Positions 11,336 through 23,542 are shown, counted from the first letter of the stretch. The stretch is 64,000 nt of DNA from Pectinophora gossypiella (GCF_024362695.1 NC_065404.1:11758604-11822603); one strand, 5' to 3'. Notes: generated by a model not told the origin, from the sequence alone. A program made the numbers and translations.

Positions 11336-11789
11336 AGTGTTTGAGATATATTTTCTGTACTGTTCTCAACATTTTCTTGCTCTTATCGCTTTTGAGTCTC
11401 AGATCGACGCAGTCAACCAACAAACCAATGTTACCAATTCCTTGCTGCATGGAATTAGATAAGTACGTAACATGTGCAACCGCTGGATTTACATTCAAAT
11501 TGGGAATATTAATAAAATCAATAACTGCGCATGTGCGGTATTTAAGTCGACTATAGGGTTCCGATAAAAAGAGACTACCAAACTTCTATAAATAATTCCA
11601 TCATTTTAGACTATACGGGATCTGTGAGACAGATGAAAAAAACATTTGGCTATATATAATAGGATACTAATAGATACATATATTATATATTTATAATTAA
11701 AAAACAAGCTTGCAAGCTTCTTGCTGATAAGGTTTGTTCTTTGACGAAGCCGTCTTTTTGTTTTTTTTAAATATTATTATGTCGTAAAA

Positions 11790-11990
11790 ACCGACAAAGG
11801 ATTGTGTCCTCTAACATGATGGACCAATGTTATGGGCGATAGGCTGATCCCTTATCCCTCACCATAAGGTTCATCATATCCAGCTTACGACATCGTATCA
11901 ACAGTGGCTGCAAGTTGTCTTTGTTTACTTGTGGCTCTGCCCACCCCATTAGGGATTACGGGCGTGAGTTTATGTATGTATGTACGTAAA
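11790..11990 (+). mobile_element. Repeat E copy
   Basis: It runs from ACCGACAAAGGATTGTGTCC through GGGCGATAGGCTGATCCCTT and GTGGCTGCAAGTTGTCTTTG to a TATGTATGTATGTA tail. Best-preserved member of repeat E in the window. No coding capacity. Confidence 0.8.
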
Positions 11991-13224
11991 TATTATTATC
12001 TAATTATTACCTTTAATATCCAGCCAATACGTACCTAAGGCACAGTGAATACCACTCGATAAATTAGGTTAATAGAAGGGAATAAAGACACTATGTTACC
12101 TTTACTGAGGGATATAACCCTTCTTAATATTTTTCTAGTAAGAGTAAATAAACGTCCGTCTGTGCTCACCATTTGTCCGGCCAAGTAGTTTATGCCATCG
12201 GCGGAAAATATACAGTAAATCAGTCATAAAAGATGATTTTCTTTTACAGTTCAACAAAGCGTCAAAAACATATTTCTTGTAAAAAAAAAACATAATATAA
12301 ACAACGTAAACATCATCTGAATTGAATGAACTGCGCAATTGTCTCCATTCATGATGACTCATGTCGAAAAATACGAATAAAATGTGAGTCTAAAAATGAT
12401 CATCTCCTAGCATTTTCCCGTTTTCATAGGGTCCGCTTACCTATACTGAAGATTTGACAGAACCGGGTGGCCCGGATGAGAGTTCAAAAATATAATATCT
12501 AATTATGTACTTACAATACAAATTCAAATTCAAATAATTTATTTCAGACCATAATAATGTCCATAGAAAAAATAAATAATAATAAACACTAAATAAGTAC
12601 AAAAAATTTATAAAAAATAAAAGTACAAATACATAAAAATTATAAATAAACAAGAAATTAAAATTAAAAATCATTAATAAAATTAACAACGTGCGAATAA
12701 AATGATATTCGAAAACACAAAAGTGATTATTTTCAATGTGAATCATCAGATAGGACTGCTTTGCAATATTCGGTCAAGGGGAAATATTTTCATTTTGACA
12801 GAGTTCCAAGTCTCCAGCGCGTTAACGATGTTCGATATTGTTTTATTTAAAAGAAACTGGTTTGCTAAACGTTTACGCCAGACGTGTTTAATGGACCCGT
12901 CTGGTTTATAGTTTCTTTCCACTTTTAACAATAGCGATGTATAATAAAATTTACGATATGTTATGTCGAAAGTCCTGGATTTGAGTCTTGGCTGGGTAAA
13001 TATACTTCTTTAATTTATAGAGTGATGCATGGTATTGTGACAATTAGTGTCTGTAAATATTTATTTAAATCGTCAAGCTTTATTGTCTTCTCTTTTTTGA
13101 TGGCTAGGATGGCGTTTACTACTTTAACCAGATAAATATTTTCTCATGGCTAATAATATAATAACAATTGTTAATACCACGCACTACATTTAGATAATAT
13201 TGTCTTAAAGAGCCTCTGCGTGTT
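11991..13224. other. AT-rich intergenic with repeat H remnant
   Basis: It contains a repeat H 3' remnant at 12150-12225 (CATTTGTCCGGCCAAGTAGT). An AT-rich stretch at 12490-12690 includes CAAATAATTTATTTCAGACC, which resembles the 3' end of a minus-strand retroelement. No gene recognised. Confidence 0.45.
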
Positions 13225-13290
13225 GCCTTCGGCCCCACGCACGCCTTCCAAAAGCCCAGGACTACATAGTCCCGAGATATGGAACCGATA
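13225..13290 (+). repeat. Short dispersed repeat (also at 25155-25215)
   Basis: Both copies carry GGCCCCACG, then ACGCCTTCCAAAAGCCC-like sequence and CATAGTCCCGAGATA. The shared block is about 60 bp and the parent element is unknown. Confidence 0.6.
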
Positions 13291-13354
13291 TTATAATACC
13301 TATATATACTACCTCTATAATAAAAATCTTAGAAGACCTTCAGCTTCTTGTCTT

Positions 13355-13590
13355 CCCGGGCATGTCGTAAAACTCGACAGAGATTGTGTTCTTTCAAACA
13401 CGATAGACAATTATTATATGCGATAGGCTGATCTGTTGTCACCATAATTATGATGCCATAAAGTTCATCATATCCATCTTACGACATCGTATCAGTATGG
13501 CTGCATATGGTATTTGATTACTTGTGGTCTGACCACCCCATTAGGATTACGGGCGTGAGTTTATGCATGTATGTATGTGTGTGTAGTCTA
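13355..13590 (+). mobile_element. Repeat E copy
   Basis: It has the same order of blocks as 11790-11990: CGGGCATGTCGTAAAACTCG, GCGATAGGCTGATC, CCACCCCATTAGGATTACGG and a TATGTATGTGTGTGT tail. Confidence 0.8.
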
Positions 13591-13929
13591 CAAATTGAAA
13601 TCTCGAAGCACTAGAGATTCTAATATGGACTTTAATACACTTTAGAATTGCACGAGTGCACTTCACAACTTCAAACAGAAACAAATTAAATGTCAATCCA
13701 GCTAGATTGCACTCCCGTCCCTATGTTTATTCCGAAAGGATTATTCCAAGAACAAAATTCGTATAACTAGGTAAGTACTTACGTAAAAGAAACAGTTCAA
13801 AAATTTATATGCCAGACGCCAAGGTAATAGCTTTTGTCCACTTTTATTATTTTTGTGATGCTAATGCACAGAAGAGTTCGTATTCTATCAAATTATCGAG
13901 GTAACTTTTCTGCACCAATCCGCAGTGGA

Positions 13930-14425
13930 ACTTAACATAACATAAGCTCACGACTAGGTTCCAATTGGGCTTGTCAGAGGTACCATCATCGCAAAATGAA
14001 CCTACCCACACCGAGCTTTCTATTAGACCAACGTGATAATTGGTAGTGCACCTTATCACCCTCGAAAACTGCACTTAAGACAAATTAATAACTCATTGGT
14101 ATAAAGTCTGAGGAGCTCGGTGGCGCAGCGGTAAACGCGCTCGGTCTGCGATTGTTAAAGTTAAGCAACTTTCGCAAAGGCCGGTCGTAGGATGGGTGAC
14201 CACAAAAAAAGTTTTCATCTCGAGCTCCTCCGTGCTTTGGAAGGCACGTTAAGCCGTGGGTCCCGGCTGCATTAGCAGTCGTTAATAACCATCAATCCGC
14301 ACTGGGTCCGCGTGATGGTTTAAGGCCCGATCTCTCTATCCATCCATAGGGAAGGCCCGTGCCCCAGCAGTGGGGACGTTAATGGGCTGATGATGATGGT
14401 ACAAAGTCCGGTACCGGGGTACGCA
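13930..14425 (+). mobile_element. SINE-D copy split by a SINE-A
   Basis: The left part (13930-14108) carries CCGAGCTTTCTATTAGACCA and AATAACTCATTGGTATAAAG. The family resumes at 14397 with GGTACAAAGTCCGGTACCGG. SINE-A occupies 14109-14396. Confidence 0.75.
14109..14396 (+). mobile_element. SINE-A copy A1 with target duplication
   Basis: It starts GAGGAGCTCGGTGGCGCAGC, a tRNA A-box-like head. The head is followed by GTTAAGCAACTTTCGC and GGATGGGTGACC, which resemble the 5S rRNA gene internal promoter. The tail ends in GCAGTGGGGACGTTAATGGG and ATGATGATG. It is flanked by TGGTATAAAGTC (14097-14108) and TGGTACAAAGTC (14397-14408), a 12-bp target duplication with one mismatch. A non-coding retroposon; its Pol III promoter type is inferred. 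Confidence 0.9.
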
Positions 14426-15117
14426 GTGGAACAACTTGGCGGAATATCGACGGTAAAAAGCAATCCTGCTGTAACCCACAAAATGCAAAATGTTCACCAG
14501 AGCCCAAAAACTTTTGAAAAATTTGAAAAAAAATCATATCTCCTAAACTATTACGCCTATAAATGTGATTTTTAGAACCAAAATGTATTTTTTGATTATC
14601 TATCATTTCAAATACCTAAAACTTACTAGAAGTTAATTTAAGCCTATGTTTGTGTGGGTTACAGCAATCACACTTTTTTTTCTGTTACACAAAGTTGCTG
14701 TAAATGAAGCAGGTAAATGTATGGGCCACTCAAAATCAAGTACTTTATTTATACGCAAAATTGCTGTAATTCACTTATAATAACTATTCCTATATAGCAA
14801 TTTTGATGTAAATGTCATAAGTCTGTGTTAGCTGGTGCACTTAATTGTCTTAACTAACAGAAGTTGTGAAATGATAATAAAATTAAAATGATGTAAGTAT
14901 GGAATTACATTTATATGAAGTCATTTTAAAATGTTAAAGAACATAAACCCACTAATAAATAGCTAAATTATGAAATTAAAAATTAACATCTTGCATACAC
15001 ATAAGGAACTATAGTGTACTCCGACCGCTTAAAGCACGGGAAATACTACCTGTAGCGTGCTATACTATTTAACAGGTAAATTGTATCAAAAACATTATAC
15101 ACTACTCCTACTTAGGT

Positions 15118-15245
15118 ATCTATTAAAGAAAATACTTCTGTAAATTTGCCGCAAATGGCATTATTTACTTGGCTAGACAAATGGGGGGCATTGAGGGCTC
15201 GAACCCGGTACAAAATATAAGACAACAGGCCTGAGGGTGCCCAGT
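15118..15245 (-). mobile_element. Repeat H fragment
   Basis: The inverted copy of AATGCCATTTGCGGCAAATT, GTCTAGCCAAGTAAATAATG and GGCACCCTCAGGCCTGTTGT matches 29935-30180 and 49619-49985. It is truncated at the end away from its 3' terminus. Confidence 0.7.
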
Positions 15246-15419
15246 TAGGCAGATTAGCTGCTGTACTTAAAGCTTTGAAGGTATTCGGAAGCCAACCTTT
15301 TTCTGCGGCTACCCACTCTGCGACCTGAGGCGTGAAGTAGGAGGTGTATTTTAAAGTACCCTCTTGCGCGGTGACAAACGATACCACCGTTACCGCTCCT
15401 AAACCAGCGAATCTCACCG

Positions 15420-17395
15420 GGAAGGGAGTGGTAGCTAGGGCTCTGTCGAACGGCCCGCTAGGCTTCGTACCGGTATAGTCCTGCCACGCCTAGGCCGTTA
15501 AGGTCGAAGCAGGCTCCCCCAATGGCAAGCGTGACAAAGGAACGAACGCGCACATTTGTTCGCTCGCGCATCCCTATGTTGCTAGCCGCTGTCTCGAGCC
15601 GCAACTCGCCGCACACCAAATACGACGCATACTTCGCTGGCGGAGATCTTCGGCCATCCCCCTTTCCACTGCCTCTACCCCAACTCTCTAGAGCAGAACA
15701 TGTCGGGAATAAGAGGATAACAACACCGCCAGAACGGTAGTCAACGCACCAAAACCTATACCGATCTCCGGTTCATGCCCTCTTTGGACATGGAGACAAC
15801 ACCACCGCGCTCATACGCGGCGGTTTACACTACCCCTGGCTCACCCCCACATGCGCCTTCATGTCCATCCCTGCGCATGACGCCCACGCCTGCGCCCGCT
15901 CTCGCTCCGGTGAGTTTGCAACCACTGATCCGCCCACGCAAGAAGGTTCCGTCCACAGTGGTGGATCATCTGCCCAGTTGGACGCACCACTTCCGACAGG
16001 TGTGGGATAAGTTAGGCCATGTTCCCAACGCGCGTCCATACGGCAAAAGAATACGCTTCCTGGCGAAAACCGATAAGGAGTTCAGGCTTTACCAGCGTTA
16101 CGTCACCAACCTGGAGAAAGACACTGGACTCTTTTGGTTCACGTACACTCCCCTGATGGAACATTCGCTGAAACTGGCGACCCGCGAATTACCGGTGGAT
16201 ACTGACATCGCAAAACTCGAGGAGGAGCTGAAGAACCGAGGCTACGAACAGGAGTATATCCGCCCCATCCAGGCCCGCACAGGCAAGCCTGGTTGCATCT
16301 TCTTCGTGGAGATCCGGCAAACACTGGGGTTCCAAAAGATCTACGAAACCTCCGAACTCCTATGCATGCCCGGTATAAAAGTCAAAGCATAAAGAAGACC
16401 CAAGCGCCACAGTGCCACCACTGCCAATAATTCCGGCACAGCAGCCACAACTGTCATCGTCCCATAGCCTGCGTGCGATGCGGTAAGAGCCATGCGGCGA
16501 AAGACTGCATGCCTCCCCGTGAGGAACCGGCTATCTGTTGTAACTGCAGCGGACTTCACCCGGCTAACAGCTCATCCTGCCCGGTAAAGGTGCGCGAGCT
16601 GGCAACATGAATGGAGGGCACTACGCCATCAACGAGTGCAAGAGCCTCGAAACCCACAGCAGCAGCTACCGTCGCGAAGCATCCCAGCGAACTGACAGCC
16701 CAGAATTCGCACATGGCAGCGGCAACCGTCCAGATGGGCATAAACCGCACAGGTCGAAGCACTCACGCAAGAAGGCAAAATCTGCCCTGTCTGCCGCTGT
16801 GGATTCCGAACCACCACGACCAACACCAACCGCAACAACAACAGCAGTCGCCGTCCCTCCATAGGAGAAGAAGGCCAAGCGGAGACATTACTTCCTACAA
16901 TGAATAAGCTGGAGATGCTGGAGCAGACTATCCAGCTACTCTACGATATCCTGGACGCCATCCGAAGCAAGATAGACCCGGTGCCCATTATAGTGAGAGG
17001 CTTGACCTCACTACTAATCCAGTTCAGTGGCGGTATTGACCATCTCCATTGAACTGCCAACGACTGGAACGAGGCTGTCCACATCTACTACTCTTCGCTG
17101 AATAGTTAGTATTGTGGTCACCTTCGAGGGTGAGTGAAGTTTCCAAGTGGTAGTTAACAGTCGTCGCCCCAAACCTTCTTCAGACCGAGCAATATGACGG
17201 AGCAGCCGGACGGCTCCAACACCGGACTCGACCATCGCCACAAGCTGACGTGCGCTCACCGGGCCTCCCCCAACGGGTAACCGCCCGGTGGGCTAGACCT
17301 CGCTAGTGGCAGAAATAAGGATTAGACCAACTCCAAATGGACAATCCCGTGACCCACTCGTATAAGTAATAATAAATACTTAATTAAAAAAATGA
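15420..17395 (+). mobile_element. Internally deleted Jockey-type LINE
   Basis: A 5' leader (15420-15770), a damaged ORF1 (15775-16610), a short remnant and a 3' segment ending near the A-rich stretch at 17380-17395 are all in plus orientation, but no endonuclease or RT is present. It is GC-rich compared with its surroundings. This is most simply a Jockey-clade element that lost ORF2; boundaries are approximate. Confidence 0.6.
15775..16610 (+). pseudogene. Jockey-type LINE ORF1 (gag-like), broken
   Basis: The first frame (15775-16392, 205 codons) is Pro-rich at its start. It then reads like the nucleic-acid-binding ORF1 protein of X-element/Jockey-type retrotransposons (FFVEIRQTLGF, LLCMPGIKVKA). 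After 16392 the homologous reading continues in another frame with three zinc knuckles: CHHC followed by SHNC; CVRCGKSHAAKDC; and CCNCSGLHPANSSSC. A frameshift near 16390 and an in-frame TAA inside the first knuckle (about 16434) disable it. The intact protein would coat the retrotransposon RNA. The family call rests on the knuckle spacing and the preceding domain. Confidence 0.75.
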
Positions 17396-17492
17396 CTCCA
17401 TATTGGTAGCGAAACATAGTTACAGCAAATACCTATGTCACTCCTTCCCGACTGTCGCGGAGTAACTGAGCGACGCGGTAACCCGCGGTCAT

Positions 17493-17510
17493 ATACGCGC
17501 GAGCGCGTAT
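17493..17510. repeat. Small perfect palindrome
   Basis: ATACGCGCGAGCGCGTAT is an 8-bp inverted repeat around GA. Significance unknown. Confidence 0.5.
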
Positions 17511-18004
17511 TATAATGGCGGTAAATGCGCATTACCAGTAAATATCGATGTTTTTAAATTGGCGTAAGTTGTCATTGTCTGTAATATCATACTTGTTTAA
17601 AATGTAGTAAACAACGCCGATCAACAGATTATTGTCTAATAAATGTAGTAAACACAGTACGTTACTTAAATGTGTTATGCAATTATGCAGTAACCCGCAC
17701 TGTTCACTATTAAATAGTGCTGTAACTACAAAGATCAAATTATTTGCAAAAGCAAAATTGGTGTAAAAGACATATCACAGAAAAATTCTGTTTTTAATGC
17801 TATTTACAGCAAATATTCAGTTGTCTTTTTGGAAAAATAAGCAAAATCCCAACGCTGTACAGAAATTTCTAGAGGTCGTAGAGCCATGGGAATAGGACCA
17901 TTCGACGCAGAATTTTTTTCTGATTCCGAATCAAAAATAAAAAAAATTTGGCCAAGGTGTGGTTTACAGCAGGATTGCTTTTTACCGTCGTATGTTCCGT
18001 CGCT

Positions 18005-19197
18005 AGTCCAATTTATGAGCGGAGATTTGTGTCCAGTGCGAATTATAGGTATACTTAATTATATTATATACAAAACGTTAACAAGACACGAAGAATTTAG
18101 ATGTATTAAAAACATGCCTGAGTGATGACTAACTGTTGTTGTTGCAAATTTTGATAGTCGACAGTGACAGTGATAAAAATATTTATGGGACTGACGTGTC
18201 ACATTGAGTCATCTTATGTCAACTTCATACATTTTTATCACCTAAGGCCCCTGGGTGTTTCTTCAAGAAGAAAGCCCCAGAATCGGTTTGAAGGGGACTG
18301 CTAGAGATGAGGAAATTATCAGCCGCGCAGGCGGGGTGTTTGTCAGGGTAGAAATGTATTTATAGCTGTATGATAGCTGACTAATTGACGGAGTTGTTAC
18401 GATTGTATGTTGTCATAACACCCAGTATTCCATTAAAACTCTATCAATCCTCTCTGTATAACTGTCGGGCATAATAGTGTATGGAAATCTGAATCTCACG
18501 AATTATCGTGATAAGATATTAATCTTATTTCATTTTTCAGAAGATACTTATATGAAAAAACGGCCATGAGTAATGAAACATAGGTTCTTTTTACAACCAT
18601 GAGAGCCCTGTTCGGAAAACGCAGTAGTGTCATAAGTTCGAATCCATTGGTCCGGCTAAGTAGTTAATGCCATATGATGTCAATCTATAGGTACAATAAG
18701 CCGCGCAAAAAAACACCGTTGAATTCGACTTTATAAGTTTGAATAACAACCCTGACACCAGGGTTGATGAGGTTGGTCATCCACCTCACAACCCACACGA
18801 TTGAAGAAGAGTTTGAATTCATGTTTGGATCATAGATAATCGATATCGCGTAGTTTCCAGGATTTGTGGGACTTAAATATAGGTGGCGAGGAGGCCCTAG
18901 CCTAAATTCGAAGCCGTGACTATGCGATGTAAAGCGCGCGTGTGTTTTTATTTTTAACATCTTCAATCATAATAATACTAACACTACATGATTCAAAGAA
19001 TCATTTGACAAATCAATGCACATGCTATTCAACACTGCGTCGTATCTAACATTCGCGGAGTGCCAAGCAAGGAAGCGATGCACCAGCGATTGTCACATGC
19101 TTGTGTCCGGCAGTTGTTGGTTCTTGGGACTATGCCAGATAGTGACTAGTGAACAAGATCTTTGTGGATCTTATTCTGCTGTAATTGTGGTTTAGGC
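18005..19197. other. Intergenic with decayed repeat pieces
   Basis: It contains a repeat H 3' remnant near 18645-18700 (GGTCCGGCTAAGTAGTTAAT), a SINE-B2 3' piece near 18745-18805 (CCCTGACACCAGGGTTGATG) and a SINE-C-like piece at 18815-18870 (TTGAATTCATGTTTGGATCA). No gene. Confidence 0.5.
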
Positions 19198-19290
19198 ATA
19201 GAATAAGGAATAATCTACGTATAGAACGACAACTCTCCGCTCCCCACCAGCGACTGAGCTAGGTTTACCTCACCCCCTTCGCAAAAAGGT
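19198..19290 (+). repeat. Repeat G 5' fragment
   Basis: It shares AGAATAAGGAATAATCTACG, AACTCTCCGCTCCCCACCAG and TAGGTTTACCTCACCCCCTT with copies near 26342, 27110 and 27643 and, inverted, 30945-31165. Confidence 0.7.
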
Positions 19291-19549
19291 ACAATTTTTC
19301 TTAAAAAAATAATTTCGCCAAACTTATACCAGTTTGTTGGCGGGCGCTCTTATAACTAAATGAGTATGCACCTTTTGTTGCTTAAAAGAAATTGCTAAAT
19401 ACTTAACAACTATTACAATGGTTTGATAACCGACCTTACTACCCACACGATAAGAAAAAGATTACAATGCTTATGGCGTTTATACATCGATAATGAAAAG
19501 AAATAATAGGTAAAAGATTAAAGCAAAGATTCCTGTCTCAAAGTGTCCG

Positions 19550-19890
19550 GGCGTGTAGTTTAGGTTAAAAGAAAAGCCTAGCGTTATCCTGTTTCCACAG
19601 GCTCCGCTTACCTGACCTGAAGATTTGACAGGTCCGGTCTTTATACAGAAATGACTACCTGTCTAACCTTCCAATCCTAAGAATAAACCAGCCCAATACA
19701 GGTTAGGTCTCATCCCTCCGAAACGCGTTTCTCTTATTTCCTTCATCACTGAACACGTGATAATAATTTTATGATCCGAACATGAATTCGAAAACAAATT
19801 CAAAAATAATTGGTTGCCTGTGTTGGGATTCGAAGCTGCAACGTCACAGCGAGAGTGAAGCATTCTTCCAACTGGGCTTCCACGGCTGCC
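19550..19890 (-). mobile_element. SINE-C copy (tRNA-derived)
   Basis: On the minus strand a tRNA-like head (GTGGAAGCCCAGTTGGAAGA, GGTT/GCTTCGAATCCCAACAC) leads into TTCGAATTCATGTTCGGATC and CACGTGTTCAGTGATGAAGG. The same head and body occur at 56512-56700. The 19550-19680 tail includes TCTTCAGGTCAGGTAAGCGG, also seen near 12430 and 31810. Confidence 0.7.
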
Positions 19891-20204
19891 TGATCATGCA
19901 TTTTGCTAAAAACAAGGCCCGTTTGTCCTGCTTCCCGGGCTCTACGTCCTACTTTTTGACAGCAGGTATATTAACAAATAACTTTATGGGATCTACCTAA
20001 TAGTAATTAGTAGTACAAACACTCTTGAAATTAACCCTCTCAAGGCCACGGCGAATGTCGCGACACTTGGATAATGGCCAACGCAATAATATCTACGAGT
20101 AGTAGTACTACATACTAAATCAGTTTGACTAAACATGCATAGATTATTGTTATCGTTTCATCAGATGGGTAATCTTCTGATACATTTGGTATTACTGGAG
20201 TTCC
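19891..20204. other. Intergenic, nothing recognised
   Basis: No coding or repeat signal recognised. Confidence 0.4.
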
Positions 20205-20460
20205 CAGATACTGACTTCGCCGGCGTGGTGGATGATTTCCCTCATACAGCCCTTATCGCTATAGGCCTACTAGAGTCGACAAATTCTTTCAAATAAATTC
20301 CTCCCAGACGATGCCCTGGGATGACATGCGCGCCCAACAAGGCACACTCAGGTCGGTTGTCTTGAATTTTGTACCGAGTAAGAGCCTTCGCTCCCCATTT
20401 GTCCGGCCAAGTAGCAAGTGCCATGTGCGGCATATCTACAGTAAAAACACGTCTAAAAAA
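20205..20460 (+). mobile_element. Repeat H copy (poly-A ended retroelement fragment)
   Basis: It reads in the sense direction of repeat H: GCCGGCGTGGTGGATGATTT, CATTTGTCCGGCCAAGTAGC, then GGCATATCTACAGT and an A-rich end. A second 3' piece follows at 20585-20650. The oriented A tail indicates a non-LTR retroelement; the family is unidentified. Confidence 0.7.
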
Positions 20461-20829
20461 AGATATGACTGTCCTGGAAAGATACAGAAACGAGTTTTAT
20501 TAAATCAGTATCAATCCTGATTAGTGATACGTGTACACATTATAAATCACAAAAGTACCTTTTTGTGAGACCTCAACTACTTTCAGCGCTCCACATTTGT
20601 CCGCCCAAGTAGTTAATGCCATTTGCGGCAAATCTACAATAACCCAAGCAAAAATAAAAACCCATGACTATGCGGTTCGTAACGTAAACAATGTTGCGTC
20701 TATAAGTTTCTTGGTCGTTGTTTTAATTATAAAATACCCATCTAAATCTAGGCGTCGACATGTCTAAATTAAAATATTGGCCGACTCGTGGCCAGACAAC
20801 CTCGTCTTGAGAAATTATAAGCACTTCCG

Positions 20830-21129
20830 TCATCATCATCATCATCATCAGCCCATTAACGTCCACACTGCTGGGGCACGGGCCTTCCCTATGGATGGAT
20901 AGGGAGAACGGGCCTTAAACCATCACGCGGGCCCAGTGCGGATTGATGGTTATTAACGACTGCTAATGCAGCCGGGACCAACGTCTTAACGTGCCTTTCG
21001 AAGCACGGAGGAGCTCGAGATGAAAACTTTTTTTTTGTGGTCACCCATCCTATGACCGGCCTTTGCGAAAGTTGCTTAACTTCAACAATCGCAGACCGAG
21101 CGTGTTTACCGCTGCGCCACCGAGCTCCT
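20830..21129 (-). mobile_element. SINE-A copy A2
   Basis: An inverted full-length copy: (CAT)n at the 3' tail, GCCCATTAACGTCCACACTG, GGTCACCCATCC, and the tRNA-like head ending CGCTGCGCCACCGAGCTCCT. Confidence 0.9.
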
Positions 21130-22629
21130 CAAGCTCAAGCTAATTCCGTACTGAGTCGTATTATGTTAGATTTATTCAGTAACTAAACTGAGAGTAAATA
21201 AGAACATTAGGTACTTACATGTGACTTTCCCGATCCAGACAGATAAGTACCTACACATCAATGAGTAGGCTCTTTCTTACATACGTAAGTAAGTGTTACA
21301 ACAATGAAAAATGAATTTGAATAATACAGTAGATAAATACTACTTTATTCAAGAAAAAAATGCCAGTTGCTATTCACAGTCCGTGAGTCTCACTTTCGAG
21401 AACGGAACGCCCAGCGTTTTAGCGAATGCTTTAATTTCCAATTAAAAATAAAAGGAAACGGGGCATAAATTATAGCGAACAAAACACTCATTATGAAGAT
21501 GACCCTTGTTCCCGGTAAACTGTCCCCACAGGAAGCCGACCGCCGATGCGACGCAGCGATATCTTTTTTTCCTTTCCACACTCATTAAACCAACTTCAGT
21601 CAGATAAATAAAACATTTTACTACGTTTATTTTCAAACGACGCTGTTCTTACTAATAAACTCGTACAAACATGTGTGGCCTATTTATCTGTTCTTTTAAA
21701 GCTCATTTATACTCAAAGCAGAACGTTTTCATGTTTTTTATTGTAATACACGTAGTTACCGGTCGTCAATCTTTCTTTGTCACGGTTTGCTCAACGGAGT
21801 ACGTATAAACTGGGTTGGGTTCTTTCGATAAAAGGTAAACAAACACTTACCTTTATATCATAATCGGGAAATCTCGATGCGGCTGCGGAGAGGAACACTT
21901 CAAGCTTCTCATTCAGTAGTGTTGTCCACAAACTATCGACACTCGAACAAGTCCACTACCGCGCAACACTAAACTATCGACTAACACCGATGAATGAACT
22001 AATTGATATTTATTATATCTAACGTAACTACAACGAACCTTGATGAGGCACTTTAAATATTGAGAGTAATTATTATCTAACGATATTTGAAAGCACTCGC
22101 TTACGCACTATTGAACTGAAATTGTCTCGAGTATTTTATGAAGGATTTAATTTTAGATAGGATGGAAGTTGTGGCGCGTCCCGGAATAGAGTCCCGTGCA
22201 CCTGGAACAGAAATGTTTTTTGGATTACTATCCTGTCAACTATAATTTTTTCCTCTTAAATTAATGTAAAACATGAAAGTGAGGGTGGTTTAAAAACTAC
22301 TAAAATTACACTGACAAGCAAAAATAACCGGTCGGCTACAAATAACAGGGACCTTTTGTAAATCCTATACATTTTATCCGTTTCCATTGTCGTTTTTCGT
22401 AATCGTGTACAATTAATCTTCTTCAAATATAAAGGAGTTTTAATTACTTACTTTCAATATATGGAAATTATATATCAAATATAATATTATCATATTTAAT
22501 ATCAGCTAACTGTTCCAGATTTTACGACATTACTATCAATTTTTGCACGGCAGTATATAATTAAATGTTACGCTGATATTGCTCTTAAGCGTTTATGAAT
22601 AAAAAAAACACATTTGAAATAAAATTGGA
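21130..22629. other. 1.5-kb AT-rich intergenic stretch
   Basis: No gene, RNA or repeat recognised with confidence. Confidence 0.45.
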
Positions 22630-22955
22630 CAGTCTCCGTGGTCTAGTGGTTAGAGCGTTAGACTCACGATCTGGAGGTTTGGATTCGATTCCCGATGGGG
22701 ACATTGTCATCACTTTGTGAGACTGTCCTTTGTTTGAGAAAGACTTTACAGGCTTGAATCACCATTTTATTGTCTGAAAAAATAAGATGATTCCGTGACT
22801 CGGAGGGTACGATGTAGGTCCCGGTTATTAGCCGTAAAAACACCTCCAGCAACCCGCAGTAGAGCAGCGTGGTGGAGTATGCTCCATACCTCGTTCGGTT
22901 CATTGAGGATTGAGCCTGTGCCCAGCAGTGGGACGTTTATAGCCTATTTATGCAT
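22630..22955 (+). mobile_element. SINE-B1 copy
   Basis: The head CAGTCTCCGTGGTCTAGTGG/TTAGAGCGTTAGACTCACGA is a tRNA-like A box, and GATTCGATTCCCGATGGGGA is the B box. The body ends with CCTGTGCCCAGCAGTGGGAC. It is close to 51572-51903 but more diverged. Confidence 0.9.
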
Positions 22956-23542
22956 GTTAATGTTATGTTTATGAAATAAAATTGGCTCTAAGTTCTAAAC
23001 TATTTATGGACCGAACTCATTCGTGTAGGAATGACGTGTATATACATAAAGATAAGAGTGCATTAAATCCGGTCGACTAATAACTATCGATAAGGGCGGA
23101 TTAGGCCTATCCCTGTTTCCCATTGGGCGGGCTACGGACGTGACTAAGCCAGTTTTCAGCTGATATATATTTGGGAACCAGAGACGTAGTTGGGGAACAA
23201 AAATAGTAGGAAAATTATTAATTGTATTGAAGCGATTAAAAAGATGTCGAAGTAACGTATACCTTACGATTTGAAAAGGTAATTTAAAATTAGTTTGCCG
23301 CTCTAGTATATAATTGGCTCAGTTTAAATTTTTTCAGGGCATAAAATCTTTATGTTTATTTAACAAATACATGCTTTTATTTAAGTATTTTTAATGCTTA
23401 ATTTAAATACTTAATAAAAAAATAACGGATAAAGAATTCTACCCGAAAAATCAACATACAATTTCACCCCATCTAAATATAAAACTCAAATAAGTCCGAT
23501 CAGGCGCCTCAAGTACTCTGATCTTTGATCTAAGTCTTTGAT
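22956..23542. other. Intergenic, nothing recognised
   Basis: No coding or repeat signal recognised. Confidence 0.4.

Larger units (their letters stand above)
14437..18004. mobile_element. Putative DNA transposon with 40-45-bp inverted ends
   Basis: The left end (GGAATATCGACGGTAAAAAG, then CAATCCTGCTGTAACCCACA) is matched in inverted form at 17956-18001. The subterminal motif TTACAGCAA/TTGCTGTAA recurs on both sides: about 14469, 14657, 14695 and 14763 on the left, and 17418, 17805 and 17962 on the right. Such motif clusters are typical transposase-binding sites of hAT-like or P-like elements. No transposase was found. The interior carries a Jockey fragment and a repeat H piece. The superfamily is unknown and the boundaries are approximate. 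Confidence 0.6.

Noticed and set aside
15112..15417. 101-codon minus-strand frame
   Set aside because: Its downstream half is repeat H in antisense context; the peptide is shared with other repeat H copies.
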